DNA from: Quillaja saponaria
Lineage: Eukaryota; Streptophyta; Magnoliopsida; Fabales; Quillajaceae
DNA: 64,000 nucleotides
Direction: 5' to 3'
NCBI GenBank assembly: GCA_029379385.1
Contig: CM055607.1
Coordinates: forward strand, 6,882,001-6,946,000
This document shows, piece after piece, positions 24,601 to 36,183 of this stretch. The notes below the pieces were generated by a model. The model was not told the origin of the DNA, did not search any database, and worked only from the letters and a program-made list of their open reading frames with translations. Numbering within the stretch: the first letter of the stretch is position 1; every line of letters begins with the position of its first letter. The translations under genes were made by a program, and so were the position numbers.

Positions 24601-27148
24601 TAAAAATTATAATCGTAATTTTTTTTTAATTTTTAAAATTGAGTGGAAATAAAAAATATTATAATTATTAAGAACTTGTTAAACAAAAATATTTGAGAAA
24701 TTCAATATTAACTACTATTGATATATAAATATTAAAAAATTATAATTATTTTATAAATTATAAGTTAAAATAAAAATATTATATTCATGAAAAATATACT
24801 CTTAATATGTTTTTTTTTATTTCATAATATCTTTAATATTTTATATTATAAATTTGAGGAGAACTAAAACAATTATGATTATTATGAACTTATTAAACAT
24901 TTAAAAAAATCAATCTTAATTAATATTAACATATAATTATTGAAAAAATTAATATTGAGAAGAATTAGTAAAAAAAAAAAATCAATTGTCATAAAATAAT
25001 TACAATCCTATTGACATTAAAATAGAGAAGAAATAGAAAAAAAAAATAGTCTATTTGAAATAAATAACAACTAAAGTAGTTATGTATAATAATAAAAACT
25101 CATAATAATATTTAAAGAAAAAAATAATTTCTGTTATTAAACCACTTTTATATATAGTATAGTCTAATATAAAATAAATATGGATATATATGTAGATTAA
25201 AGGGTATGCATACCTTGGTTTAACTATTGTGCCAACAAAAAAAACAAAACAAAAAATTCTTAATACATGGCAAAGGAAACAGAAAAACATTTGAGGGGAA
25301 AATTAACAAACAAAGTAGAAACAATTCTTAATACCTTGTTTTTTTTTATTACTTGAAGGACTTCTTCGTGAAACCATAATCTGCTGCGCTTCATTGGATC
25401 TGTTGATTCTTGTCGAACAATTTCTTTACCCATATGTCGTATCATGTCATGCATTCTCAATGTATTATGTTTATCGATAGTTACTAAAGATTTTTCTTGA
25501 AGTACATCAATACAAATATCAACAGGGAAATGACAAGCATGATATATTTTTTTAACACATTCTAAAGTCTCCCCTTCGAAGAAACATGCAATATCTAGGA
25601 AAAGCTTCTTCTCATTGGCTTCCAATTTAGCCAAACTTCTTTTAAGCACATCAAAAATCTCTCTTTTAAGGTGTGTTTCACATTGATGCAATGTACTCTC
25701 CCACACCTGTACACTTTTACCACTCAAACCAGAACCTATTTTCTCCAAAGCCAATGGAAGGCCCTTGGCATAACCTACCACTCTCTTTGAAATATCGGCA
25801 TAAGTACTTTTGGGAGGTACTTCGTTTTGAAATGCATGCCCATAGAGCAGTTGAAGGGCTGCATGATCAGTTAACGGCTTCATCTCATATGTTCTTACAA
25901 TATTATGGTTAACCAGCAAACATTTGTTCCTTGTTGTTATAATGATTCTACCTACCATCACCAAACCAATCACAATTTCCTGCTAATTGATTTAATTGAT
26001 CCAAATTGTCTACATCATCAAGAACTAGAAGAACCTTTTTACATTTAACCCTTTGTTTAAGTAAAGATATTCCTTTACTAGAATTGCCCCACAACTTGAT
26101 ATTTTCCTCTCTAAAAATCTCATAAAGAATCGTCTCTATGACTTCCGGAATTGACTTCTCCATAATATTTTCAAGAAAACACATACCTCCTTCAAACTGA
26201 CCAGCAATCAAGTTATAAACCGCTTTTGCAAGTGTTGTTTTACCAATTCCGCCAATTCCATGAATTCCAATCATGCGAACATCATCGTTCGACCCAATAT
26301 CCAATAGTGATTTCACTTCAAATATATGAGACTGCAGTCCAACTGGGTGATCAGCCACATGTAAAAAGGCGCGATTTAAGTTGCTTGAGACTTGTTTAAT
26401 TATCTTCACGAGAAAGGAATGTTCATCGTCCCTGTCAAATATATAACGATTAATACAATAGCTCATCTATCTAGAAACCCATGGACTTGGAGTATAAATG
26501 GCTCGAATTAAAATGCATGTCAACCTAATTATGTAGAAAACTGAACTAAACAAGTTATCGAATATCCTTAAGTTGCGAGAGTGATATAATTGTATAATTT
26601 AAGAAACTGAGAAAAAATAAAGCGTACCCCTTTTTCAATTCCAAACCTGCCAAGCCGGCCGCATCTTCAAGAGCCTTCTTCCAATTATCCACTGTCTGCT
26701 TGGTATATTTTGGGTTCTTTTCAAGCTCAGCTATGTCTGCTCTGAAACGTTTCACTCTCTCCTGGGTTTTTTCTGAGTCATTTTCAAGCTCAGCTGTGTC
26801 TACTTTAAGTTTGCGTGAAACCGTCGGCTCCACATCATAAAATACAGGCAAAACAAACTGCTTCACTTCTTCCTTGCACTTGAGGATATGAACAAGTTCC
26901 TCAAGGCACCAATGGGAGGATGCATAATTTTCAGAGATTAAAATGATAGAATTCCTTGATTCACTAATAGAATCGAGAAGAACTTGTGTAATAACATCCC
27001 CTCTCCTAAGATCCTCATCATCTTTGAAGGTATGGATTCCCCTATTGTTCAACTCTGCATGGAGATGGCCTAAAAAATTGTTGCGAATGTCTTTACCTCT
27101 AAAATTCAGGAAGACATCGTAATTCCATTTTCCGGTGAAGGCAGACAT
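21614..27148 (-). CDS. TIR-NB-ARC-LRR-C-JID resistance protein, frameshifted
   Basis: Minus-strand exons: 26628-27148 (TIR), 25335-26431 (NB-ARC), 23993-24268 and 23094-23885 (LRR), 21799-22321 (C-JID) and a tentative last exon 21614-21681. All phases match apart from one indel. The start at 27148 (MSAFTGKWNYDVFLNFRG) is the usual TIR start. Motifs: SENYASSHWCLEELVHIL with the catalytic-type Glu; P-loop GIHGIGGIGKTT; kinase-2 KKVLLVLDDVDN; RIIITTRN; GLPLAL; LRMHDMIRHMG (MHD). LRRs include AIEELPSSIENLVGLQKL. The post-LRR C-JID has GWNHVEVSFQ and WCGVHAYK. A single extra base at 25951/25952, between CDWFGDG and RIIITTRN, breaks the frame; the product would stop after about 334 residues (TIR plus half of NB-ARC). 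Full length would be about 1,090. Family role: intracellular immune receptor. The frame break may be real or an assembly error. Confidence 0.85.
22322..23093 (-). other. TNL intron before the C-JID exon
   Basis: About 770 bp of AT-rich intron between the LRR exon donor (CAG|GTTCGT) and the C-JID exon acceptor (AACAG|GAACTC). No additional exon seen. Confidence 0.7.
24269..25334 (-). other. TNL intron 2, extremely AT-rich
   Basis: About 1.07 kb between the NB-ARC and first LRR exons, dominated by A/T runs and an (AT) tract near 24345-24360. No other feature seen. Confidence 0.7.
26718..26810 (-). repeat. 63-bp internal repeat inside the TNL TIR exon
   Basis: TTTTCAAGCTCAGCT starts at 26718 and again at 26781, a 63-bp (21-codon) offset. 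It encodes the repeated AELE-centred helix (DTAELENDSEKTQERVKRF then ADIAELEKNPKYTKQTV). It replaces the usual VRxQTGxF segment before the final TIR helix and lengthens that segment by roughly a dozen residues. Confidence 0.75.
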
Positions 27149-27311
27149 GGTATAGCTATAGCTAGCTATCTTAAAGTATTTCAGTATAGAAGCAGATATC
27201 TCCTTGTAATAATTCACATGATATATACAAAAGGAGGGAGGGTAGCTGTGCGAATTATGTCGCAGTTACTTTAATTGTAAATTCACTTGTTAATTGGAGA
27301 CAGCTGGCGTT

Positions 27312-29770
27312 ATTACAGTCTATCAAATATTTTGAAATTTAAATTGATTAAGAGGCCCTCGTTACAAGACAAAACAAAAAACAAAATAGTCATTTGGATG
27401 TCTCTTTCTTCTTTTCTTTTGAAACTCTCTCTTATTTACCAGTAGTTTCTTTACGAAATATATAAATAAGAATTTTTTAATTAACGTCCTAATTATATTT
27501 ATTAAAATTTTACAAATAAATTTTTTAAAACATTTTTACTGTATTTTTTATTTATTTAATACATAATTTTTTTATTAAAAAAAATTAATACCATATTTAT
27601 TATATTTTAATAAATATTTAAAAAGTTCACAAAACAATCTAGTAAAATCTAAATCTAAAGGGACACTCATTTTTGACCAAAATAATTACAATCACCTGCC
27701 CTAGAAATACTAATCAAATCAGAAAACAAAAGAAAATCTTAGAATTTATATATATATATATTTATATTGTTGCGTGTGAAACAGCAATAAGTCCGTATGA
27801 ATGCATGATTAATAAATGGCATTGACCGTGACTTAAATTTATTTATATTGCAAAGACCTTGACTTTAATTTAATTGGACTATATTCTATGCTCGTGTTTA
27901 ATTGAAGGAGACCGCGCATGCGAATTAAATTCAATAATTAGCCCGCTCTCGGTGACATGACAGCATTTGTCGGTGGTATTTTAGAGTATTATTTGTAAGT
28001 TTGCAAATTAACCCGATTAGTGTTATTCATATAAAACAAATTAAAAAAAAAATTTGATTAGAAGTAAATTTAATTAAATTCCTAAAGAGCTTAAACTTGT
28101 GAGTTGTGACCTCTAAATCAAGTGACATTTTTATAATTTATTAAGATACACAATTTAAATTTGTGAGTTGTGACTTCCAAATCAAGTGAAATTTTTATGC
28201 TTCATTATAGCATAGGATATGGCAATAATTGCAGAATGCATGGATTTTTTTAATACTTCAACAACCAATGTTCAACAACGACCACTGTGTCCTAATTAAT
28301 AAAAGCAACCAATGTTCAACAGCTACCACTGTGTCCTAATTAATAAAAGCAACCCAAGAACAACTACCACTGTGTCCCAATTAATAAAAGCTAAACACGG
28401 ATAGCAGTTCATGCATGTGGTTCATTACAGTCTATTAAATATTTAGAAACTTAAATTGATTAAAATGTCCTCATTACAAGACATAACAAAAACAAAATAT
28501 TCATTTCAATGTCTCTTTCTTCCTTTCCTTTGAAACTCTTTCCGAATTGCTTCTTTGTATAATATATAAATAAGATTTTTTTTTTAATTATACTAATTAA
28601 ATTTTTATAAATAAAAAATTATAACATTTTTTTATAATAATCATAATTTCAGTATTATTTAATATTTAAATAATTATAATTAAATTTTTTAAATAATATA
28701 TTTATTATATTTTAATAAATACCTAAAAATTCCAATAATGAGTCTACTACAATCTAATCAAATCAAAGCACCAAAGAAAATCTTAGAATTTATATATATA
28801 TATATTGTTGCGTGTGAAACGGCAATAAGTCCGTCGTTAATACTTGAAAATTAAATGTATTTAATATATATTGGAAAGACCTTAACTTTGATTTAATTGG
28901 ACTATATTCTTTATGCGTATTTAATTGGATGAGAACTCGCATGTGAATTAATAATGGACATACTGTTTATCTAATCATGAGATAAAAATAGGATGTTAAT
29001 GTTTTAAGTTTTATTCTTTTATTTCAAATTTTAAATATACTACTTTCCTTTATTTATGTTGTTTACGTTTTATAACCTCCGTTAAAATATATATATATAT
29101 ATAAACTTTTGCTTGACCACACAAAGGCATATGAAAATGAATTTGCATGTGATATCTAATCGTTAGCACGTCTTTTATTTTGATATTTTTGATTTATTTA
29201 ATTAATAGTTTCTAAGTTGAGGTGACAATAAATTAAATTAATTCATAAATTATTTATTAAGAATTTAAATTTTTTTTTTTAAGAATTAATGTTAAATTTT
29301 ATTTTCAACTCATTTAATAAAATTAGCATAATTCAATATTTCTAAAATTCAATTCATAAATTTGCAAACTAACTCGATTAGTATTATTTATATATAAAAA
29401 AATTATTAGAAATAATTTGATTAGATGTTAATTTAATTAAGCTCCAAGAGAGCTAATTAGACTCTCGATCGCTTATAGTAAGTTGAGATACATAATTCAA
29501 ACTTGTGACCCCACATAATTATAATTAAATCTCAAACTTCCAACCAAAAAGAGATTATCCAAATATTGGAAGTCTTTTTTAATTTATTTATTTATTATAA
29601 AAAAAGAAAAAGAAAAAAAGATAGGAAGCTGTAATCCATCAATTCATGGATCTCTAAGATGTGTGGAAAGCTTCATAGTAACATAGGATTCAAGCCAAAG
29701 TGATAATTTTATACTTCATTATTGCATATAGGATAGACAACAATTGCATAATGCATGATTATTTTAATAT
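27312..29770. repeat. Diverged tandem duplication of the TNL 5' flank
   Basis: Unit A (about 27312-28255) and unit B (about 28425-29770) share ordered blocks: TTACAGTCTATYAAATATTT (27312, 28425), GTCTCTTTCTTC (27398, 28510), ATTGTTGCGTGTGAAAC (27764, 28803), a GCAAAYTAACYCGATTAGT block (28008, 29364), and an ATTGCANAATGCATG block near the ends of both units. Unit B carries extra sequence. Confidence 0.6.
28263..28391. repeat. Three-copy 44-bp tandem repeat
   Basis: Units at 28263-28306, 28307-28350 and 28351-28391 each end in ACCACTGTGTCC(T/C)AATTAATAA. The third unit is three bases shorter and more diverged at its start. Confidence 0.9.
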
Positions 29771-29772
29771 AT

Positions 29773-31387
29773 TGAAATATTTGAGGCTTGATTTTAGAGA
29801 CTAAATTGTATGAAATATTTGAGGCTTGATTTTAGAGACTTAATTGTATTTCTTTTTGGGATTCTTTGTAAAATAGGAAATGGTAAATTAGGAGCTTGAT
29901 TGTAGGATCTGAACTTGATTGTAGGATTTTTAGCAAAAAGATAGCTGTCAATATACTGATAAATACTCTTGTATACAAGTTTTTCTTGTAATCAATTGAA
30001 AAATATATTTTTTCTTCTTATTTCAACTTGGTATCAGAGCTAGGTTCCGTGAGCAAATTAGAAGTTGAAGCTTCTGGGACCAAGTTCTTTCCAATTATTG
30101 TTCAATCTGAAAATTCTTCCTTCAATGTTGGGATTATTCTCAATGAAACAAATTATGATATGTGGTCTTAGATCATGGAGATGCATATTGCTGAAAAGGA
30201 AAAGCTTTCGCTTATCCGAGGAGATTCACAACCTCCTCCAGAAAAGGATGATGGTTACGAGAAATGGTATGCAGAAAATCAGAATATTAAGAGATGGTTG
30301 CTGATGTCTATGACCCCGTACATTATGAAGCGATATATCCCCTTTGCCCACTGCTTAAGATATTTGGAAAGCTCTATCAAAAGCCTTTTATGATAGAGTT
30401 GATGAACTACAGGTTTTTACCTTGAATCAAAGATCCTTCTCCGCCAAACAAAATGGTAGATCACTTTCTATTTACTATGGGGAATTAATTGAAATTTTCA
30501 GTGAATTGGATCATTATGACAAGGTGATTATGGAAAACGAGAAAGATGTCGCATCTTATCGCAAATTCAATTCAGCGACAAAGGGTACATATTTTTCTTG
30601 CTAGTTTAGATAATGAATTAGAACAAGTTCATGGGAAAATATTGAGAAAGGAACCAGTTCCTAAACTTAAAGAGTGTTACTCACTGGTTTGCCGTGAATC
30701 TGTTCGGCATGCAACAATGAATACAAAACTTGAAAAAATTGAAGCTTCAGCCATGGTGAGTAGAAATAAATCAAATCAAAACTGGTCTTCTCAAAAACAA
30801 CAAGATCGAGCAAAGCCCATTCAGTCAAAGACTCCTACAGGAGCTAACAAATCCACCTTCAAATGTACTCATTGTGATCAGCCTGGTCATACAAAAGACC
30901 GTACAAAAGACGGTTGTTTCGAACTTGTTGGGTACCCAAAATGGTGGGATCACAACCGTGATCTATGGAAAAAGGCATTTAAACAAAGCCTCCATTGCTG
31001 CAACAATGGAAACAAAGATGAAGGGAGACGTTGCTGCTGGAGAATCTTCGGCTTTAGTTGCAGCAGGAGGTAATGGTGGTAAGGTTCTAAATTCATATGT
31101 ACCTGTTTCTAATAGTACATGGATAATTAATTTGGTGCCACAGATCATATGACATTTGATTCTAGACAGGTCTCAGCCCTTAAATCCTTCTCACAAAAAT
31201 TTATTTCCACTGCTAATGGTTCCTTAGCACCTGTCATTGGAGAAGGATCCTTATCTCTTAATAAAACTTTGAATTTGGATTCTATTTTAGTTGTCCCATC
31301 TTTGGATTATAACCTTTTGTCAGCCTCTCAAATTACTACTGCTTTATCTTGTGTTGTGATTTTTTGGCCTGAATGTTATGTGCACTA
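29773..31387 (+). mobile_element. Truncated Ty1/Copia retrotransposon, 5' part
   Basis: A putative 5' LTR (29773-30025, TG..CA; itself holding a tandem block TGAAATATTTGAGGCTTGAT) is followed by the primer-binding site TGGTATCAGAGC at 30029, complementary to the initiator tRNA-Met 3' end as in most plant Copia elements. Gag-like frames follow, broken by frameshifts, with a zinc-knuckle at about 30862-30940 (CTHCDQPGHT.. GCFELVGYPKWW) into which a short TKDRTKDG-type repeat has expanded. The start of protease (GATDHMTFDS) appears near 31130-31160. There is no integrase, reverse transcriptase or 3' LTR; similarity stops at about 31387, where GDSL-lipase sequence begins. Non-functional. Confidence 0.8.
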
Positions 31388-32087
31388 GGATGTTTACCAC
31401 AAGTATCTGTGGCTTCAGCATATCAAAATTGCATTGAGCCTCTGAACTTGATCTCTAACACTCACAATCAGATATTGCTCTAAGCTGTGCAAAACTTGAC
31501 CCGTGAAATTAGTAAAGGAACCGTGTTCATGATGTTAGATCTCAACAGTGCTTTCATGACTACAATAAACAACTTGAGAAATCATACAGGTAAGATGTGA
31601 TGCGTCAAGTTTGTGTTTTGTTGTGTGAGAGCTAGCATGTATGCTAATTTACACATCGAGCATATATTAGGTATATGTTTTTTTGTGAATTATGTAAGCG
31701 GCGTTAGTGAGTTTTGAGTATGACGAGTTAATTTCAAGTAATTTAACATATTACAACCTACTTAGTATAGATTACAGCTATATAGATTAAAATGTCTAAC
31801 GAAGAAAGTGTTTAACATTTTTAGATATGTTCATTACATAAGCGTGGGATGCTATTTTTTTCATTATATAAGCAGGACAATGAGAATCGATGAATCCATT
31901 ACAACAATGTTGTGTTGGTTCGAAAGTGGAGAACTCGTGAAAATTTGAATGAGAAAGGTGAAAAAAATTATACTGTTTGCAAGAACTTAGAGCTCTCCTT
32001 CTTTTGGGGCTTAGTTCATCCTTCTCAAAATGATTGGCATTTAGTATATATCAGCAACTCTATTAGAAATGTTACTTTAAGTAGATT
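31388..32087 (+). pseudogene. GDSL esterase/lipase fragment, duplicated
   Basis: Matches the intact GDSL gene from 51877 onward: the 3' half of exon 4 (31388-31592), the intron and the last exon. Coding similarity is strong (CLPQVSVASAYQNCIEPLNL) but an in-frame TAA at 31481-31483 (CAA in the intact gene) and further stops and indels in the last exon make it non-functional. Catalytic block I is missing entirely. Confidence 0.9.
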
Positions 32088-32092
32088 ATAAT

Positions 32093-35000
32093 TGTCACAC
32101 CCCTCATGGAGGCATGACTGGCCGGAGGAATGGTAACCAAACCTCCATAACCCTGACTCTTGACTCACCAATGAATGAAACCAAGAAAGTATAAAAACAA
32201 AAGTTAACCTTAAAAAAACTTGTTGATTACAACAAATCACAACTTATTGAAAATTTCGGCAGAGGTCCCTTACAATGTGAAACATGCCTTAAAATACAAT
32301 CCTGTAAACTCTTTTTATTACTCAACGCAATATAAAGACAATAAGGAGCTCTGCTCCATTCACACCATCAATAAAACAAGTATTATAATATTACATCATA
32401 TCACATTTGACACCCACATTGCTAATGTGACTGCAAACTTTCATCCTTGACTCCAAATATGAGATTTCGAGACATACCTTGTCATCAAATCCTTAGCAAA
32501 CCTCACATTAACGGTTAGCTTTTTTTGAGGTCCTGTTACTAAAAAAATATAACCACAGGAAAGGGGTGAGTCCTACAGACTCAGTGAGTGGAAAATCGTA
32601 CCCAAAGGTACTAGCATCACACCACACAAGTATATAACATCGTAATAACATTACGTAACATTATTCATATCTTAATTCACATTGCACGTATACATTATTA
32701 CGGTCATAAATTCACAATTTACATGATATACAAGATCACAAATTTATCAGAGCAATGATATCAAGCAAAACAACCAAAGGGCCAACGAGTAACCCAGCCC
32801 CGCACACCAATATCACCCCCTGCCGGGCATTTATGTGCCCGCACACCAAATTAATTTCCAGTACACAATTCATCCCACCGGGGCTGAGCACTCAATTTTT
32901 TTAAAAAATATATCAGAATCAGGATTTCTCACAATTTTTAAATCAGAGTATCCTAGGTGCACCTGGACTTTTAATTTCAGAAATGAAAATCATTTTCCAG
33001 AAAATGTTCACGAGTTGGCCCTTATCAAACACAATCAATGTCAATCACATGTAACCAATATCAAACAAACATTATTCAAGCAAATTACTGAAATACTCCA
33101 CTAGCTTACTTTCCGTATATCACACATATTCAGATAAACATATAATTACACATAATAATCTAGCCCCTAAAGGCAGCAATTAACCACTCACCTGTTACCC
33201 ATTTCATTCGTCACTCACACTTGTGTCCATGCGTCTCATCAGGTTCACATTGGAATTCCGGAACTGAAATTCATAATTCCAAATACTACTTAGTTTATAA
33301 ACGTTATTGTTATACTCTTTTACTTACTAAACTTATATCTCAACTTATATAGGATTTATTTGGGAAAGTTTTCCTTTAAACTATTACATGTCAATTAATA
33401 TGGATTATACTTTAGGTGATAAGGTTATCAATGAAGAGGGCTTTAAAATATCTTGACAAAGCATATAATAGGAGAAACCATTAGAAAGAATAGAAAGCAT
33501 TTAGTGTGCTAAAAATGTTAAAGCTGTCCAAACTTGAGGTTTGGACCAGTGTCCACTTTAACAATCGTATCTTTCTCTAGGAAACTCCGAATCCAGTTTC
33601 GTAAAATTTATAAAATACTAGACACATATAGCTTAATAATGGTATATCATTTGTAATTTTTAGATTTGTATATCAATACAGTTTATTGTTTGAAGTTGTA
33701 TCAAATTTTGCAGCACGCAAGATTTTTGACAGCTTTGACGTTACCTTAGTTAATTGAAACATAAATTTCTCTAAAAAAAACGAAATCTGATTCTTTTTGT
33801 TGGGTTTATTAATAGACAAGTATATCTATATTTTTTATTTAGAAACTTTTCCTAGAATATGTCATTAACCCACTCAATTACTTAGATGAATCAAAAACAG
33901 GACACCACAAATACTGTCTGACTGCAGCCGTAGTCTAACAGTCTATAACTCACAACATATTTGGAATCAAACTACGAAATTTTTCAGACAATATCTCAAG
34001 ACCATAAGCTACATTTTATCTTTTGACCTATTAATTTAATTCTACTTCGAAGACACTCGAAAATACTACGTTTCTTTCACCTACGAAATCTGTCCCTGCA
34101 TCCGTTTTATAACCCTTTTTTTTTTTTTACCCTCATTCCGTTACAACTAATTTCATTTAGGCATTTTAACAACAACCTCAAGTGCATAATTAATTTCAAG
34201 TCATGTATATATATACATATACTTTGATAATCAAAACAAACCCCTCACCTATAACATTACACATATTTTAAACATTAACACTTAAATTGATTTAGCAATT
34301 TAAAAGATTGAACTATGAAAATTCAGCACCCAATTACTCTAAAACGTCCATGTTAATCAGTTTCAAGCTTCCATTCTACACTTTTATTCTTATCAATTCC
34401 AACCCTTCATCTAAATATCAGCAACTAAGGAGGAAAAATGAATTACAGGAAGGCAAGAAAATTACCAACCCATGGCTAGCCTAGAAGATTGGGGTGGCCG
34501 TTGGTGGAGTTGTGACTGCCCTCAATGAAGCTCTTGCTGCCACGGCTGGAGCTGCTGCCACTTTCAAGGATGGCTGTCAACACAAACAGGAAGCATCCCA
34601 TGGTTGGAGAAGGAAACTAAAGAGGCTGATGTTGGAAGGAAAAGAACTAGAACTCAGTTTGTGTAAAACATAGCTGCTGCCTCACAATTGAACCTCCAAA
34701 CAAGTTGCCAAACCAGACACTTGTAAGTACGTTGGAGGGTACACCTTCTTAACTACCCAAAACTCCAACATACACACACACATAACTGCATGGCTGGAAC
34801 CACACAGGCTGGGCAAGGAAAAAAAACAGAAGAAGAAGAAATAAAGCTGCAACTCACCCAACCAAAACAACCTCAACGCCTAGAAAGAAAGGATTGCAAG
34901 TTGTGAGGAAGAGAAAGGGAAAATTCTCCTGCTGCAAGAAAGTAAAGGGTTGGATAACTACCATACACCATCATCAAAGGGTGGAATTCTTGGCCAGCAC

Positions 35001-35205
35001 AAGAGGAAAGAAAACTCCAGAAAACAGGGGAAAGTCGGCCAAGAATAAAAAGGAAGGAGGAGAAAAGAAAAAGAGAAAAAAATCAAAGTCACCATAAAAA
35101 AATGGGATGGTAAATATTTATCCTTTAATTTATATATATATATATTTTCGTTACCTGATGTGATTACCTCAAATAATTCTAACGTCACACTATCGGGTTA
35201 TAACA
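32093..35205. mobile_element. Solo-LTR-like insertion, 3.1 kb
   Basis: Begins TGTCACACCCC and ends TTATAACA, thus TG..CA. It is flanked on both sides by the perfect 5-bp duplication ATAAT (32088-32092 and 35206-35210). Comparison with the paralogous sequence at 52645-52665 shows the empty site, so the insertion boundaries are secure. The start sequence is not repeated inside, and I see no primer-binding site, polypurine tract or polyprotein. Size and ends suit a solo LTR of a large Ty3/Gypsy element, but the family assignment is inference. Several short open frames inside have no recognisable motif. Confidence 0.75.
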
Positions 35206-35508
35206 ATAATATGATCCGTTTCATTTACAATTCCGTCAGAATAAAGTATTTTCACGAATATATTGTTTGTTCTTCAATTTGAATCTAATATATATCCCAC
35301 TATAATCCATTATGACCTGATCCCAAATACACAAACAAATAACACTATGTTTACAAATTTAGTTCAAATACATAGAGAAAGACATGTTTTAGTTATAAAA
35401 TTCGAACTTTAACAAAAGAAAATTTAAGAACATATACTTATATAAGTTCACTAGAAAGTAAAAATTGATAAACAGAGCACACCTGAAGTAACATACATAC
35501 TGAGCAAC

Positions 35509-36114
35509 TCAGAACCAAGCTTTACTCCCCTGTCGAAAATGACTGGCCCATGTGTTGAGTTGAATATTTGAACAAGAAGTGGAAATTGCGGTAGTATGAA
35601 CAGAGTGACTGGAATGTTAGCAAGAAGAATCATAGGAATGAAAATCCATGATTGTCCATAAAATGTCAAGTACATACCAGCACAAAATGTGATCATCAAG
35701 ATTGCAATGGAGAAAATAAGGCGTAAAGGCATGTATCAACTTCTTAGGCAAGGATTCGAGAAAATCGTCCTCTGCATAACGGGATGTCAAAATGCCCAAA
35801 AACACCAATACAGAAGTTGAAGAAGAGAAAAGTGACATGGCATCTGATATCATGAAAAGCATGAATAACTTGCGGTTTAAGAATACGAGATAGCCACTGT
35901 CTTCATGACCACCTGGGACTGTGAAAGCTGCAGCAAACATAATGGTAACTATGAGATCGAGCTCCTACAGCTGTACAAGAGCCTACTGTCTCCTTCATCC
36001 ATCTCTCACCCTCTTTCACCAATTCTTTGTGATTCTGTGTGAACTCATCTCTAGTGTCATATTATCCACGTTTAAAGCCTCTTGCTTATAAGGTGAAACT
36101 AAAATTTTCACCTC
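35509..36114 (-). pseudogene. ITN1-like PGG-domain exon fragment, duplicated
   Basis: Copy of the last exon of the ankyrin-PGG gene (52963-53568). It keeps MFAAAFTVPGGHEDSGY and FMLFMISDAMSLFSSSTSVL, but the frame breaks after LPKKLI and again upstream (GAGATCGAGCTCC where the intact gene has GAGAGCACC). No upstream exons are present. Together with the GDSL fragment it forms one duplicated block, split by the solo LTR. Confidence 0.9.
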
Positions 36115-36183
36115 CTGCATATATTTAGAGACAAAAATTGAATGATAACTGAAATAAATCAAAGATTAAATGAAACATATTTA

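Larger units (their letters stand above)
27149..29772. other. TNL upstream region, no gene
   Basis: AT-rich 5' flank of the TNL gene made largely of locally duplicated DNA (see the repeat entries). No exon is supported on either strand. Confidence 0.6.

Noticed and set aside
28263..28391. Regularly spaced repeats that could suggest a CRISPR-like array
   Set aside because: Only three direct units without unique spacers, in a plant genome; a simple minisatellite.
31149..31388. Possible intact Copia protease/GAG-pre-integrase frame
   Set aside because: The catalytic region is split by a frameshift and the element ends in GDSL sequence, so no functional protease is present.
32220..33104. Two open frames in the 3.1-kb insertion that might be genes
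   Set aside because: No family motif, no codon bias and no splice partners.
34894..35097. Lys-rich open frame inside the 3.1-kb insertion
   Set aside because: Low-complexity A-rich translation within a solo-LTR-like element; no gag or pol motif.
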